From: CAVVEC01 sp963770485
GTDB lineage: Bacteria; Acidobacteriota; Terriglobia; Terriglobales; Acidobacteriaceae
Direction of reading: 5' to 3'
DNA length: 64,000 nt
NCBI GenBank assembly: GCA_963770485.1
Contig: CAVYPX010000009.1
Location: forward strand, 682,001-746,000
Shown in pieces: positions 8,859 to 17,996 of this stretch (position 1 is the first letter of the stretch; every line of letters starts with the position of its first letter). Both the position numbers and the translations under genes were made by a program. The notes beneath the pieces were generated by a model. The model saw nothing but the letters and a program-made list of their open reading frames with translations, was not told the origin of the DNA and did no database searches.

Positions 8859-9755
8859 ATGCTACTTGTCCTCGATGTCGGCAACACCAATACGGTGCTC
8901 GGCGTGTTCGCCAAGGAGGCAAAGGCCACAGCCGCGGGATCGTCCCGCTATGAACGGCTGGTGGCGAACTGGCGGGTGGCGACCATCGCGACTCAAACGG
9001 TGGACGAATACGGCGTGCTCTTCCGCAATTTGTTCTCGATGGACAACCTCGAAGCCAAGGGCATCCACGGCATCGTAATCTCGTCCGTCGTGCCACCTCT
9101 CGACTCCACGCTGCGGCAAGTGTGCGAGCGGTACTTCAATGTGAAGCCACTCTTTGTCGGGCCGGGCGTGAAGACCGGAATGCCGGTGCTCTACGAGAAT
9201 CCGGCCGAGGTTGGCGCCGATCGGATCGTCAACTCGGTGGCCGCTTTCGAGAAATACGGCGGACCCTGCGTGTCGGTGGACTTTGGCACGGCCACTACCT
9301 TCGATTGCGTGACCGTAAAAGGAGAGTACCAGGGAGGGGTGATTTGCCCCGGGATCGGAATTTCGGCCGATGCGCTGTTTGCGCGCACCGCGCGCCTGCC
9401 CCGCGTGGACATTCGCAAGCCTGCACGAATTATTGGGACGAACACAGTGGCCAGCCTGCAGTCGGGCCTCTACTATGGCTATCTCGGACTGGTGGACGGA
9501 ATTCTGGAATTGCTGGTGCAGGAATTGGGCAGCGAAACCAGGGTGGTGGCAACGGGAGGCCTGGCTTCGCTGATTGGCACGGGATCGAGGTACATCAAGC
9601 AGGTCGATGAGTTCCTGACGCTCGAGGGGCTGCGCATTATCTGGGATCGCAACGCGGCAGCGAAAGCGAGTCGCGACGCTGCCCCGACAAACGCGCACGA
9701 ATCGGCACGCGTATCTTCCAAGCCTTCTCCGGCAAGCAAGTCCCGCTCCCGCTAA
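8859..9755 (+). CDS. coaX: type III pantothenate kinase
   Basis: Phosphorylates pantothenate, the first step of CoA synthesis. ASKHA-fold motifs are present: phosphate-1 MLLVLDVGNTNTVLGVF at the N-terminus, GADRIVNSVAAF, phosphate-2 VSVDFGTATTFD, and VVATGGLASLI for adenosine. The 298 aa exceed the usual ~255 because of a low-complexity Lys/Ala/Ser-rich tail after about residue 265. It is coupled to birA upstream and the 9762 gene 6 nt downstream, a vitamin/cofactor group. Confidence 0.96.
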   Translation: MLLVLDVGNTNTVLGVFAKEAKATAAGSSRYERLVANWRVATIATQTVDEYGVLFRNLFSMDNLEAKGIHGIVISSVVPPLDSTLRQVCERYFNVKPLFVGPGVKTGMPVLYENPAEVGADRIVNSVAAFEKYGGPCVSVDFGTATTFDCVTVKGEYQGGVICPGIGISADALFARTARLPRVDIRKPARIIGTNTVASLQSGLYYGYLGLVDGILELLVQELGSETRVVATGGLASLIGTGSRYIKQVDEFLTLEGLRIIWDRNAAAKASRDAAPTNAHESARVSSKPSPASKSRSR

Positions 9756-9761
9756 GCCTCC

Positions 9762-10469
9762 GTGGAAAACTACTTCAACTACTTCACCGAAATCGAGGAA
9801 CACTTTCAGCGACGCCGCGGACGAATCCATCTGTCCCCGCTGGATTGGGCGTTGATTGAAACCTGGAAGGATGCGGGCATTCCGCTGGAGGCGGTGCTGC
9901 GCGGGATCGATGCGGCGTTTGATAAATTCGAACAGCGGCCCTCGAAGTCACAGAAGGTCAATAGTCTCGCCTATTGTGCGCAAGCGGTTCTGGTGGCAGC
10001 GGAAGACATGAAGGAAGCCGCGGTGGGAGCGGTGCGATCCGAACCGCGAGGCGAACATCGGCCCGGATTTCAGCCGTCCGAAATTGCGGCTTTTCTCCGC
10101 CGCAACGCGGATCAGCTTGATGCTGCAGAATTGCCTGAGAGAAGCGGCGTTGACGGGCGTCCGTTGGCGAAGGAGACCGCGAGCACACTGCGCGAAATCG
10201 CCAAAGAGTTGGAGGCCACGAAAACTTTGCCTCGATTGGAAGATCTGGAGCGGAGGCTCACTGTGGCGGAAGAGAAGCTATTCGCCGTCTTGCTCGCGGC
10301 AACACCCGATGAGCAGATCGTCGCCGTGCGTGCTGAAGCCGACCGGGAACTGGCTCCCTACCGGCGCAAGATGCCGTCGGCGCAAATCGAACAGCTTCAA
10401 AAACAGTACGTGCACAAACGTCTGCTGGAAAAATACGGCCTGCCGAGGTTGAGCTTGTTCTATATGTGA
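9762..10469 (+). CDS. conserved hypothetical protein, coiled-coil rich
   Basis: A 235-aa soluble protein starting with GTG 6 nt after coaX, so certainly co-transcribed. The N-terminal 65 residues (MENYFNYFTEIEEHF, then SPLDWALIETWKDAGIPLEAVLRGID) look like a short helical DNA-replication-type domain. The remainder is highly charged and helical, ending in a segment with LEDLERRLTVAEEKL and IEQLQKQYVHKRLLEKYGLPRL. I recall similar proteins beside coaX/birA in acidobacteria but know no function. There are no catalytic motifs and no signal peptide. Confidence 0.8.
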   Translation: MENYFNYFTEIEEHFQRRRGRIHLSPLDWALIETWKDAGIPLEAVLRGIDAAFDKFEQRPSKSQKVNSLAYCAQAVLVAAEDMKEAAVGAVRSEPRGEHRPGFQPSEIAAFLRRNADQLDAAELPERSGVDGRPLAKETASTLREIAKELEATKTLPRLEDLERRLTVAEEKLFAVLLAATPDEQIVAVRAEADRELAPYRRKMPSAQIEQLQKQYVHKRLLEKYGLPRLSLFYM

Positions 10470-10515
10470 ATTGCGGTTCTCTGTGTCCTCAGTGTTATGT
10501 GGTTAGAATCATCAC

Positions 10516-11817
10516 TTGCACTTCACGATTGAAAAACTCGTTTACGGAGGCGACGGGTTAGCGCGGCTTCCAGCCGATGAGCACGGCCCCGGGAAGGCTG
10601 TTTTCGTGCCCTTTGTGTTGCCAGGCGAAAAAATCGAAGCCTCGCTCTTGGAACAGAAAACCGGGTTTGCTCGCGCCCGAGCAGATCAGATTGTGGAAGC
10701 TTCAGCACACCGCAACGAGCCGCGATGTCCTTACTTCGGCCGCTGTGGAGGCTGCCACTACCAGCATTCCAGCTACGAGTATCAGCTCGAAATCAAAGCC
10801 GCCATTCTGAGGGAAAACCTGCGGCGCATTGCCAAGCTGGAATTCGAGAACGGCCTGGCCCTCCATCCTTCACTCCCCTGGAATTACCGCAACCGCACTC
10901 GGGTCAAAATTCAGACTGCGCCAGAGTTCGCACTCGGCTATTACAAGATCAACTCGCACGAACTGCTTGCCGTGGAGCAATGCCCAATCAGTTCACCTCT
11001 CATTAGCCGGGTAATCACCGCCGTATGGCAAATGGGACGCGCGGGGGGTATTCCCGGGGGAATTCATGAGATCGAATTCTTCGCCAACGCCGAGGATACT
11101 CAACTTCTGATCGAGGCCTACTGCGCCACGGATATTGACAAGGTCAGCGCGGAACACTGCGCCCAGGAATTGAAGGGCACTCTGGCGGAAGTTGTGGGTG
11201 TGGTGTTGTTCAAGGCAGGCTCATCCCATAGGACCGGGAAAGTCGATCCGGAACGGATCGCCCTGGCCGGAACTGCCGAATTGACCTACAACACCCAACG
11301 AGCTTCGTACCGCGTCAGCGCGGGAAGCTTCTTCCAGGTCAACCGCCATTTGAGCGATGAGTTGGTAAGTATTGTCACAGAAGGATTCTCAGGGCAGACG
11401 GCGCTGGATCTCTACGCTGGCGTAGGGCTTTTTTCTACCGTTCTCTCCCGGGGATTTGCACAGGTAACCGCGGTTGAAGCGTCACCGACTTCGTACGCCG
11501 ACCTGCTCTACAATTCACCTTCGAACGTAAAGGCGGTCCGCGCCACGACGGACCAATTCTTGAAGAGCGCGGCAGGGAAATTGCGGCCTGATCTGGTCGT
11601 GGTGGATCCGCCACGAAGCGGGCTGGGCGAAAGCGTAGTGATCAGCCTGACGACACTGAGGCCGGCTCGGATTACCTACGTATCGTGTGATCCGGCGACC
11701 GTCTCTCGTGATCTGGCTGGTTTGCTCAACGGCGGGTATCGCATTGAGCAGGCTCATCTCGCGGATTTGTTTCCCCAGACCTACCATCTGGAAAGCGTAT
11801 TTCACCTCGTCCGCTAG
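10516..11817 (+). CDS. class I SAM RNA methyltransferase, TrmA/RlmD (RumA) family
   Basis: Predicted to methylate C5 of a uridine in 23S rRNA or tRNA. The 433-aa protein starts with TTG 10516. An N-terminal TRAM-like segment (FTIEKLVYGGDGLAR) is followed by the 4Fe-4S cysteines CPYFGRCGGC (about residues 72-81) and a fourth cysteine in EQCPIS. Later come the SAM motif LDLYAGVGLFSTVL, the catalytic region VDPPRSGLG and the nucleophile cysteine in YVSCDPATVSRDL. RlmD and RlmC-like specificities cannot be separated from sequence alone. comEC begins about 40 nt downstream. Confidence 0.92.
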   Translation: MHFTIEKLVYGGDGLARLPADEHGPGKAVFVPFVLPGEKIEASLLEQKTGFARARADQIVEASAHRNEPRCPYFGRCGGCHYQHSSYEYQLEIKAAILRENLRRIAKLEFENGLALHPSLPWNYRNRTRVKIQTAPEFALGYYKINSHELLAVEQCPISSPLISRVITAVWQMGRAGGIPGGIHEIEFFANAEDTQLLIEAYCATDIDKVSAEHCAQELKGTLAEVVGVVLFKAGSSHRTGKVDPERIALAGTAELTYNTQRASYRVSAGSFFQVNRHLSDELVSIVTEGFSGQTALDLYAGVGLFSTVLSRGFAQVTAVEASPTSYADLLYNSPSNVKAVRATTDQFLKSAAGKLRPDLVVVDPPRSGLGESVVISLTTLRPARITYVSCDPATVSRDLAGLLNGGYRIEQAHLADLFPQTYHLESVFHLVR

Positions 11818-11857
11818 TGCTGTCCAGGCAAACCATGGCGGGGCTCCGGCGGATGAT

Positions 11858-14482
11858 GTGAACCTGAACCCACAGTCGATTCGGCTTCCTACGATCCAGC
11901 TACATCGCGGAGGGCGGCACCCTCTGCTCGGGGCTGCCGTCGCTTATTCCAGCGGAATTCTTGCTGGATTCTACCTGTGGCGGCCGCCCCTCTGGTGGCT
12001 GTTTGCGGCTCTCGCTTTCTCAGCCTTCGGCGCCTATTGGCTGCACCGCCGTTCCCGCGCCGCTTTTGCGCTCGGCCTGTCTGCGCTCTTCGCCACGGGA
12101 GCACTGACGATTCAATTGCGCACACCCGGCGGTCTTAACAACCGCGATGTGCTTTCCTTGGCCGATGGCCGCGACGTGGTGGTCACTGCCCACGTGACTC
12201 GCGAAGGAAATCTGCGGCAGAAGAGCTCAGGGGATACGCAACAACGGTTGGACGTCGAAACTGAGCAGATCGCGTCGGGTGGCCAGACATGGGACATCCA
12301 CTCCGGCCTCCGCATCAGCTTCTACGGCAAAGAAGTAAAGAATGAATCTGAGAACGAGCCCGGCACCGCTCCCCCGCGGCTGTTTCGCTACGGAGAACGT
12401 ATGCGATTTCCCGCCAGGCTGTATCCGCCTCACAATTACCGCAATCCGGGCGCATTTGATTACCAGGGCTATCTGGAGGAAAACGGAGTTGCTGCCCTGG
12501 CATCCACGAAAACGGAAAACGTGGAAATGCTTCCCGGCTTTGTCGGCAACCCCGCTGAACTCTGGCGTACGCGCATCCATGACAGCATCGTCGGGAAGAT
12601 CCATGTTCTGTGGCCGGATCGCGAAGCTGCTCTGGTCGATGCCCTCCTCATCGGCGAGAATTCATTTCTGGGGCGCGACGTGCTCACCGAATTTCAGCGC
12701 ACGGGCACTTACCACGTGTTGGTGATCTCTGGATTGAAGGTGGGCATCCTGGCGCTTGTGCTGTTTTGGCTGCTGCGCCGGATGCGGGTGGGCGATCTTG
12801 CCGCCAGCGCGGTCACAATTCTGGTGACCGTCGCCTATGCGCTACTGACGGACGTCGGCGCTCCGGTGTGGCGGGCCACGCTCATGCTCACGCTGTACCT
12901 CGGAGCCAGACTGCTTTACCGGCAACGGTCAGTCCTCAATACCATTGGAGCGGCGGCGCTGGCTCTGCTATTGGTTGACCCTGCGGCCCTGTTTGGAGCC
13001 AGTTTCCAGCTCAGCTTCTTGTGTGTGCTGGTTATCGCCGGAATCGGAACTCCCATTCTCGAGCGGACCACGCAACCTCTTCGCAGTGCGTTGCGGAATT
13101 TGGATTCCGCGGGCTATGACTTTGTTCTGCCTCCTGCGCTGGCGCAACTCCGCCTCGACCTGAGGATGGTTGCCGGTCGTCTGGAACGCTTCCTGGGAAA
13201 GCGCTTTCCGTTGCCGATGCTCGCGACTACTGCGCGCCTGCTGCTTCTTGGTTGTGAGTTTCTAGTGATCTCTGTAGTCCTGCAGGCCGGATTCACACTG
13301 CCCATGGCGTACTATTTTCATCGCGCGACTCTGGTCTCATTGCCGGCGAATGTGCTCGCCGTGCCGCTCACGGAGATCATCATGGTTACCGCCATTCTGG
13401 CGGTGGGACTTAGTTATGGTTCGCTCGCCCTGGCCAAGGTTCCGGCAATGATTGCCGCCGCAGCGCTTGAGGCGATGGCTGGGTCCGTGCGTTGGCTAGG
13501 CGGGCTGCGGATCGCTGACATGCGCGTCCCCACCCCGGGACTTCCCGTCATCCTGCTAGGAGCGGTGACACTGATTCTGGCCTTGATCCTGGCTCGCCGG
13601 CAGACGTGGCTCGCGGGGACAGGCTTGGCGGCGCTGGCCGCAAGTGCTTTCTGGATCTGTGCCGTTCCGCCTCACCCCAGGCTCCGCCCCGGAGTGCTCG
13701 AAATCACCACAATTGACGTGGGCCAGGGTGATTCGATTCTCCTGGTTACGCCGCAGGGCCGCACGCTGCTAGTCGACGCTGGAGGGATCCCGCACTGGAT
13801 GCATTCCGAACTCGACATCGGGGAAGATGTGGTGTCGCCCTATCTTTGGTCGCGCGGTATCCACCAACTGGATGCAGTCGCGGTCACGCATGCTCATGCG
13901 GACCACATCGGGGGAATGGGCGCCGTATTGGCCAACTTTCATCCGCATGAGCTATGGCTCGGCGTGGATACGCCCAATTCCGAGTTGGAAAAGTTGCTTC
14001 GGGAAGCCAAGAAGCTGAGCATCCCGGTAGTCTCAAGAAAAGCTGGGGATAGTTTCGAGGCTGGAGGTGCGAAGTTTCGGATACTGGCGCCGATGCCCGG
14101 CGACGAGACGCCAGCTTCGCGGCCCAACGACGAGTCCCTGGTCATGAAGATCGCGTACGGGGAAACCTCCGCTTTGCTTGAGGGAGATGCCGAGAAACCG
14201 ACGGAAAGGCAGGTTGCCAAAGAGCAACCCCAGGCGGACCTGCTCAAGGTTGCCCACCACGGCAGTATGACTTCCACGATACCGGAACTGTTGGCGGCGG
14301 TGCATCCCCACTTTGCGGTAATTTCTGTCGGAGTGCGCAATGTTTACGGACATCCGCGGTTTGAAGTACTCCGCCGGTTGGCGGAATCACGAGTTGCGAC
14401 TTACCGAACCGATTTGAACGGCGCCGTCACTTTCTATCTCGACGGCAAAACTGTCAGTGCTCGCTTGGCGGTTCTTCACTGA
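11858..14482 (+). CDS. comEC: DNA internalisation competence protein ComEC/Rec2
   Basis: Inner-membrane channel for uptake of single-stranded DNA in natural transformation. The frame is open from 11687, but that part overlaps the methyltransferase. GTG 11858 with a GGCGG ribosome-site-like stretch gives 874 aa, near the family norm. Order: two N-terminal TM segments, a soluble OB-like DUF4131 domain (about 95-210), the polytopic Competence domain beginning VLVISGLKVGILALVLFWLL (about 290-600), then a C-terminal metallo-beta-lactamase domain with THAHADHIGGMG (about 677), KVAHHGSM and YGHPR. No other com genes are nearby, as is common. Its 3' end overlaps the convergent 14454 gene by 29 nt. 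Confidence 0.95.
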   Translation: MNLNPQSIRLPTIQLHRGGRHPLLGAAVAYSSGILAGFYLWRPPLWWLFAALAFSAFGAYWLHRRSRAAFALGLSALFATGALTIQLRTPGGLNNRDVLSLADGRDVVVTAHVTREGNLRQKSSGDTQQRLDVETEQIASGGQTWDIHSGLRISFYGKEVKNESENEPGTAPPRLFRYGERMRFPARLYPPHNYRNPGAFDYQGYLEENGVAALASTKTENVEMLPGFVGNPAELWRTRIHDSIVGKIHVLWPDREAALVDALLIGENSFLGRDVLTEFQRTGTYHVLVISGLKVGILALVLFWLLRRMRVGDLAASAVTILVTVAYALLTDVGAPVWRATLMLTLYLGARLLYRQRSVLNTIGAAALALLLVDPAALFGASFQLSFLCVLVIAGIGTPILERTTQPLRSALRNLDSAGYDFVLPPALAQLRLDLRMVAGRLERFLGKRFPLPMLATTARLLLLGCEFLVISVVLQAGFTLPMAYYFHRATLVSLPANVLAVPLTEIIMVTAILAVGLSYGSLALAKVPAMIAAAALEAMAGSVRWLGGLRIADMRVPTPGLPVILLGAVTLILALILARRQTWLAGTGLAALAASAFWICAVPPHPRLRPGVLEITTIDVGQGDSILLVTPQGRTLLVDAGGIPHWMHSELDIGEDVVSPYLWSRGIHQLDAVAVTHAHADHIGGMGAVLANFHPHELWLGVDTPNSELEKLLREAKKLSIPVVSRKAGDSFEAGGAKFRILAPMPGDETPASRPNDESLVMKIAYGETSALLEGDAEKPTERQVAKEQPQADLLKVAHHGSMTSTIPELLAAVHPHFAVISVGVRNVYGHPRFEVLRRLAESRVATYRTDLNGAVTFYLDGKTVSARLAVLH

Positions 14483-14771
14483 ACTCTATTTCGGCGGTCT
14501 CAATTTCTTCCGGTGTTTGCCGGTATTCCTCGATAAGACGCCGTGCTTCGGCGGCATCTTCTTCGCGCACCAGGATCACAGTACCACCCACCCCCGGCAG
14601 AATGTCCTGGGGTGCATCCAGCGCGGTCACGTCGGATTCGATCCCGGCCGATTCGAGCAGGCCTTGTACCACCATGGCTTCCGATTCCTGTTCGGTATCG
14701 AACACCCGCACCAGTTTCTCATTCGGGTTCGGACGTGGTTCGCTTGCTGCGGAACTGGAACTGTCTGCCAT
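14454..14771 (-). CDS. DUF2007-type putative signal-transducing protein
   Basis: A 105-aa acidic soluble protein. The central part (about residues 19-80) has the DUF2007 pattern, LVRVFDTEQESEAMVVQGLLESAGIE followed later by VILVREEDAAEARRLIEEY. The family adopts an ACT/GlnB-like alpha-beta fold and its role is unknown. The tail is a run of glutamates. It is convergent with comEC and overlaps its end by 29 nt. Confidence 0.8.
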   Translation of the reverse strand: MADSSSSAASEPRPNPNEKLVRVFDTEQESEAMVVQGLLESAGIESDVTALDAPQDILPGVGGTVILVREEDAAEARRLIEEYRQTPEEIETAEIEFSEEPPSEH

Positions 14772-15079
14772 GACTCCTCCGTTCAGATCGCATCGCGGTG
14801 CGATTCGCCGTAGCGGCTGTATTGTGATTTTAACTCAGCAAGGCGAGATGCGGGGCACATTCGCTCGCCAAGCATCTTGCGAACCGTCCTCGTACCGCGC
14901 TCAATCTCTCCAGATGACCGAAGTTCTACACCAAGAGGCCATTGCGCCGCGCCGCCTTTGCCGCGAAAATAAGGTCAAAAGTCAGGCGCAACGCTCGAAT
15001 GCGGCGTCACATCTAATAGCGTGGCAAATCTTAGCGCACGCGGCTAGACCTGACATGACTAACGCAGGATGTGGGGCTC
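14772..15079. other. intergenic region without recognisable genes
   Basis: This spacer lies between the divergent DUF2007 gene and the small gene at 15080, so it should carry promoters for both. I see no tRNA-like T-arm, no strong inverted repeat and no coding frame with a recognised product. Confidence 0.5.
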
Positions 15080-15349
15080 ATGGAAAATCCAGAACGCGCT
15101 AGCCAATCGGGAAACACGGCAGAACGGGAACATGAGGCGCGCCAAATCCGCCGCCTGCAAGTCATGATCAGCATGGTCATGTCGGTGATCAGTCAGGACC
15201 CCAATCTCACCCTGGAAGAAGCCTCCGAACTGGCCGCCGGAGCCAGGCGGGCGGCGCTCGCGATGTTTCCGGACAAGGAACTCGCCTACGACATCATTTA
15301 CAGACCCCGTTTGCAGCGCTTGATGAACGAGCGTTTCCGCCTGCAGTAA
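15080..15349 (+). CDS. small conserved hypothetical protein
   Basis: An 89-aa soluble helical protein. Its core runs RRLQVMISMVMSVISQDP, LTLEEASELAAGARRAALAMFP, ending DIIYRPRLQRLMNERFRLQ. I recall very similar proteins in acidobacteria, always short and without assigned function. ATG 15080 is preferred over GTG 15071 because AGGA and GGGG lie at a better distance. It stands alone between divergent and convergent neighbours. Confidence 0.75.
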   Translation: MENPERASQSGNTAEREHEARQIRRLQVMISMVMSVISQDPNLTLEEASELAAGARRAALAMFPDKELAYDIIYRPRLQRLMNERFRLQ

Positions 15350-15426
15350 GCCACAGTTCTTAACCACAGAGGATACTGAGGACGCAGAGATCGTCGGGAT
15401 TTTCCCCGTATCGCCTGTAGCAGTTC

Positions 15427-16341
15427 TTATTGCTTCTCGATCCGCTGCAATCGGAACAGCAGCGTTCCCCATCCCAGCTTCGACCGCATCTGTACCGGTG
15501 TGTGGTTCGGGTCATCGGTAAACCAGGCCCAGACCGTGCCTTTCCCTTGCATTGAGCCCGAAACCGCTTCCGCCTTGACCCGCACCGTCTGGAATGTGCC
15601 TGCCGGCACTTTGACCTGCTCCCGAGCCTCGACGCGCGCTGTAACCTCCGCGGTTTTTCCCCCGTCATTGATGGCGAACGTGTTGCTATTGCCCGGCTGT
15701 AAGGGGAGTGACGCGAGATAGTAGAACCCGCTCACCACATCGGTCACGCATCCCGGAATGTCGTTTTCGACATGCTTGGACTCGCCGCTCTTGAGGTTCT
15801 TTTCATCGAACACGCTTTTGCGCCGGGTAAAGTCGAAATGCAATTCTGTCTGGCGGGAGTGAGAACCTTCTTGCGTGCTTTTGGAGACACGCTGCGAGCA
15901 GAAGGTGCGGGGATCGAAAAAAGCTTCAAAGCGATCGTGAACTTTGAAGAGCGTATTGACCACACCGGACGAATCGGCAACCGCGGTCACGTGCTGCTGG
16001 CCTCCATCCGACTGAAGGGTTACCCGAGCCGCCCCGGCGTTAAACAGGTGCCATTCCACCGCATACACGTAGGTTTGCCCATCCGGAAAATGATAGTTCG
16101 GCGGCGGCGGAACGATCTGCGCTGAGGGGGCTGCACTTATCGTGGGTAGAGAAGGCTGGCTCGATGGGGCAGGCGTGTTTATCTGCGCCCGCGACAAGGG
16201 CACGCACAACGCCGCCAACAAGAACCATCCCGGGTTGGGGATCGACAAAGTGCGCACCTTGATTAGACGCGGAATCCTTGTACTGGGTAAGACCTGGGAA
16301 ATCAGTGCTTTTTTCAAGCCACGTCTTCTTGAGACAGTCAA
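15427..16341 (-). CDS. DUF3108 domain protein, probably exported
   Basis: A 304-aa protein whose N-terminal hydrophobic stretch WFLLAALCVPLSRAQ (about residues 38-52) looks like a signal sequence; the first 25-30 residues may not be translated, so the start is uncertain. A Pro/Ser-rich linker leads to the DUF3108 domain from about residue 83 (FPDGQTYVYAVEWHLFNAGAA, VHDRFEAFFDP, DVVSGFYYLASLPL, VPAGTFQTVRVKA, GTVWAWFTDDPNHTPVQM). DUF3108 proteins are periplasmic or outer-membrane-associated with no known activity. It is the last gene of the envelope operon. Confidence 0.85.
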   Translation of the reverse strand: MTVSRRRGLKKALISQVLPSTRIPRLIKVRTLSIPNPGWFLLAALCVPLSRAQINTPAPSSQPSLPTISAAPSAQIVPPPPNYHFPDGQTYVYAVEWHLFNAGAARVTLQSDGGQQHVTAVADSSGVVNTLFKVHDRFEAFFDPRTFCSQRVSKSTQEGSHSRQTELHFDFTRRKSVFDEKNLKSGESKHVENDIPGCVTDVVSGFYYLASLPLQPGNSNTFAINDGGKTAEVTARVEAREQVKVPAGTFQTVRVKAEAVSGSMQGKGTVWAWFTDDPNHTPVQMRSKLGWGTLLFRLQRIEKQ

Positions 16342-16345
16342 CCTA

Positions 16346-16891
16346 TCAACGGAATCCGAAACACAGTTTGACCGCCAAGGCTGCCATCATCGCGAGAGCG
16401 CCTAAAGTCGCATTGTACTCGCGATGCTTCCAATACAAGTCCCAGGAGAAGTCACCCCGCTTGCTGTTTGAGACACTCAAGCCAGGGAGCAGCCACGGCA
16501 CCTGGCGCGCATATTCCGCATACTCGGGAAAATGCTCCCGCAGAAATGATTCTTCCGCGCGCATGACCGGGATGTAGATCGCCAGGAAAACCAGAATCAG
16601 CCCTGCCGCGATCCACCAGCTCCGGGAAGCCACGGCAAACCCCGTGGCCAGCACCAGAGAACCAAAATAGAGCGGATTACGGGTGTGGGCATATGGTCCG
16701 GTCGTGGCGAGCTGCTCGTTCTTCTGTAGATGCCCCGAAGCCAGCCCACGGATCACCAAGCCGGGAATCGTGAGGGCGGCGCCAAGAAGAATCGATGCCC
16801 GCGCTGGCCTGGCGAACCACAAATAGAACGCCGCAAAGGCGAAGCCCAGCGGAACCCGAACGCGGCGTGCAATGCTGGACCAGCTAGCCAC
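16346..16891 (-). CDS. ICMT/PEMT-like membrane methyltransferase
   Basis: A 181-aa integral membrane protein with about four or five hydrophobic segments. The C-terminal half has the isoprenylcysteine/phospholipid methyltransferase signature: GPYAHTRNPLYFGSLV (about residues 86-101), then RAEESFLREHFPEYAEYARQVP (about 131-152), where SAM-binding residues sit in characterised relatives. The substrate is unknown; bacterial members methylate lipids or small molecules. It starts with GTG 16891 and overlaps the heptosyltransferase stop by 8 nt, so it belongs to the LPS operon. Confidence 0.88.
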   Translation of the reverse strand: MASWSSIARRVRVPLGFAFAAFYLWFARPARASILLGAALTIPGLVIRGLASGHLQKNEQLATTGPYAHTRNPLYFGSLVLATGFAVASRSWWIAAGLILVFLAIYIPVMRAEESFLREHFPEYAEYARQVPWLLPGLSVSNSKRGDFSWDLYWKHREYNATLGALAMMAALAVKLCFGFR

Positions 16892-17996
16892 GGCCGCTCC
16901 TCAATAGTTGCCGCGCGGCGGCAACCACCTCATCGGGCTCGATTTTCAACAGTCCCACGTCGGGTTGCGTGCGGCGGGAGTGTGTGGTGGGGCTCGAAGG
17001 GCTGCGCAAAACGATGCTGCGTGTCCCGAACGGCCCATTGCGCGCCGGATTGGTGGGGCCGAAAATTGCGACGACGGGAATGCCGAGAGCTGCCGCCAGA
17101 TGCATGGGACCGGTGTCGCCGCCAATGAACAGCCGTGCGTGACGAGTGAGTGCGATCAATTCCGCAATCGAACAAAGAATGCCCTCGGCCGCGCCGGCGC
17201 TGGTGACCTCCACCGTTCGCACCAGGTTCTCCTCGCCGGGACCGAAATTGACCAGCGATTTCAATCCGTCCTCCGCCAGCCGCTTTGTCACATACCCGTA
17301 GCGTTCGGCTGGCCACTGCTTGGCTCCCCAGCCCGCGCCTGGAGTGAGCAGCACGAAGCCGGCGATGCCTTCGTGTTGTAGCCGATCCTCACATTTCTTC
17401 TCGGCAGTTTCGTCGTGAGGAAATTCTACTTTCGGCATTTCCAACGAGCGTCGTACAACCGCTTCCGCCAATGACAAATTCTGTTCGACGATGTGGGTGC
17501 CACGGGCCCTCACTTGGCGCGAGTAGAACATACTGGCCACGTTTTCGCGAGGCTGCGCCACGCCATATACAACGGGTGCTCCGGACCAGCGCGCCAACAG
17601 CCCCGATCGAACCGCTCCCTGAAAGTCGATGGCGACTTGGTAGCGCTGGGCACGCAATTCGCTGAGCCCCGCAGCAATCTGCTCCCAAGTCTGGGCAGAG
17701 AGCAGCGAACTGCGCCAGGTTTTGGTGTTCACGGTGTGAACCCTGTCCACCAGCGGCCGCCGCGGCGAGCGGGGGCCGGAGCGTGGCTCGCGCAATGTGC
17801 ATAACAACTCCGCCCAGCGCTCTTCCACAATCCATCCTAGGGTCGCCTCCGGAAAAGCATGGCGCAGGGCTGCGGCGGCGGGCAGCGTGTGAATAATGTC
17901 GCCCATCGAGCCGAGGCGCACAATCAGCAATCGTTCGGGATTGAACCATAGGGTGGCGTTGTCGGAAGGAACGGCCACCGGCGACGCGGTACTCAC
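16884..17996 (-). CDS. glycosyltransferase family 9 (lipopolysaccharide heptosyltransferase)
   Basis: Adds heptose from ADP-heptose to the LPS inner core at the cytoplasmic face. The 370-aa protein starts at GTG 17996, where GTGA overlaps the rfaE2 stop; the frame extends further upstream but only across rfaE2. GT9 landmarks are LLIVRLGSMGDIIHTLPAA near the N-terminus, VAIDFQGAVRSGLLARW, LLTPGAGWGAKQWPAERY and FIGGDTGPMHLAAALGIPVVAIFGPTNP for nucleotide-sugar binding. WaaC and WaaF types cannot be told apart here. It sits directly after the two ADP-heptose synthesis genes. Confidence 0.92.
   Translation of the reverse strand: MSTASPVAVPSDNATLWFNPERLLIVRLGSMGDIIHTLPAAAALRHAFPEATLGWIVEERWAELLCTLREPRSGPRSPRRPLVDRVHTVNTKTWRSSLLSAQTWEQIAAGLSELRAQRYQVAIDFQGAVRSGLLARWSGAPVVYGVAQPRENVASMFYSRQVRARGTHIVEQNLSLAEAVVRRSLEMPKVEFPHDETAEKKCEDRLQHEGIAGFVLLTPGAGWGAKQWPAERYGYVTKRLAEDGLKSLVNFGPGEENLVRTVEVTSAGAAEGILCSIAELIALTRHARLFIGGDTGPMHLAAALGIPVVAIFGPTNPARNGPFGTRSIVLRSPSSPTTHSRRTQPDVGLLKIEPDEVVAAARQLLRSGRG

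Noticed and set aside
11687..11857. 57-residue N-terminal extension of ComEC
   Set aside because: It lies almost entirely inside the upstream methyltransferase gene; homology starts after GTG 11858.
14772..15079. tRNA or other structured RNA in the spacer
   Set aside because: No GTTCGAA-type T-arm with pairing stems, and no recognisable riboswitch core, was seen here or elsewhere in the window.
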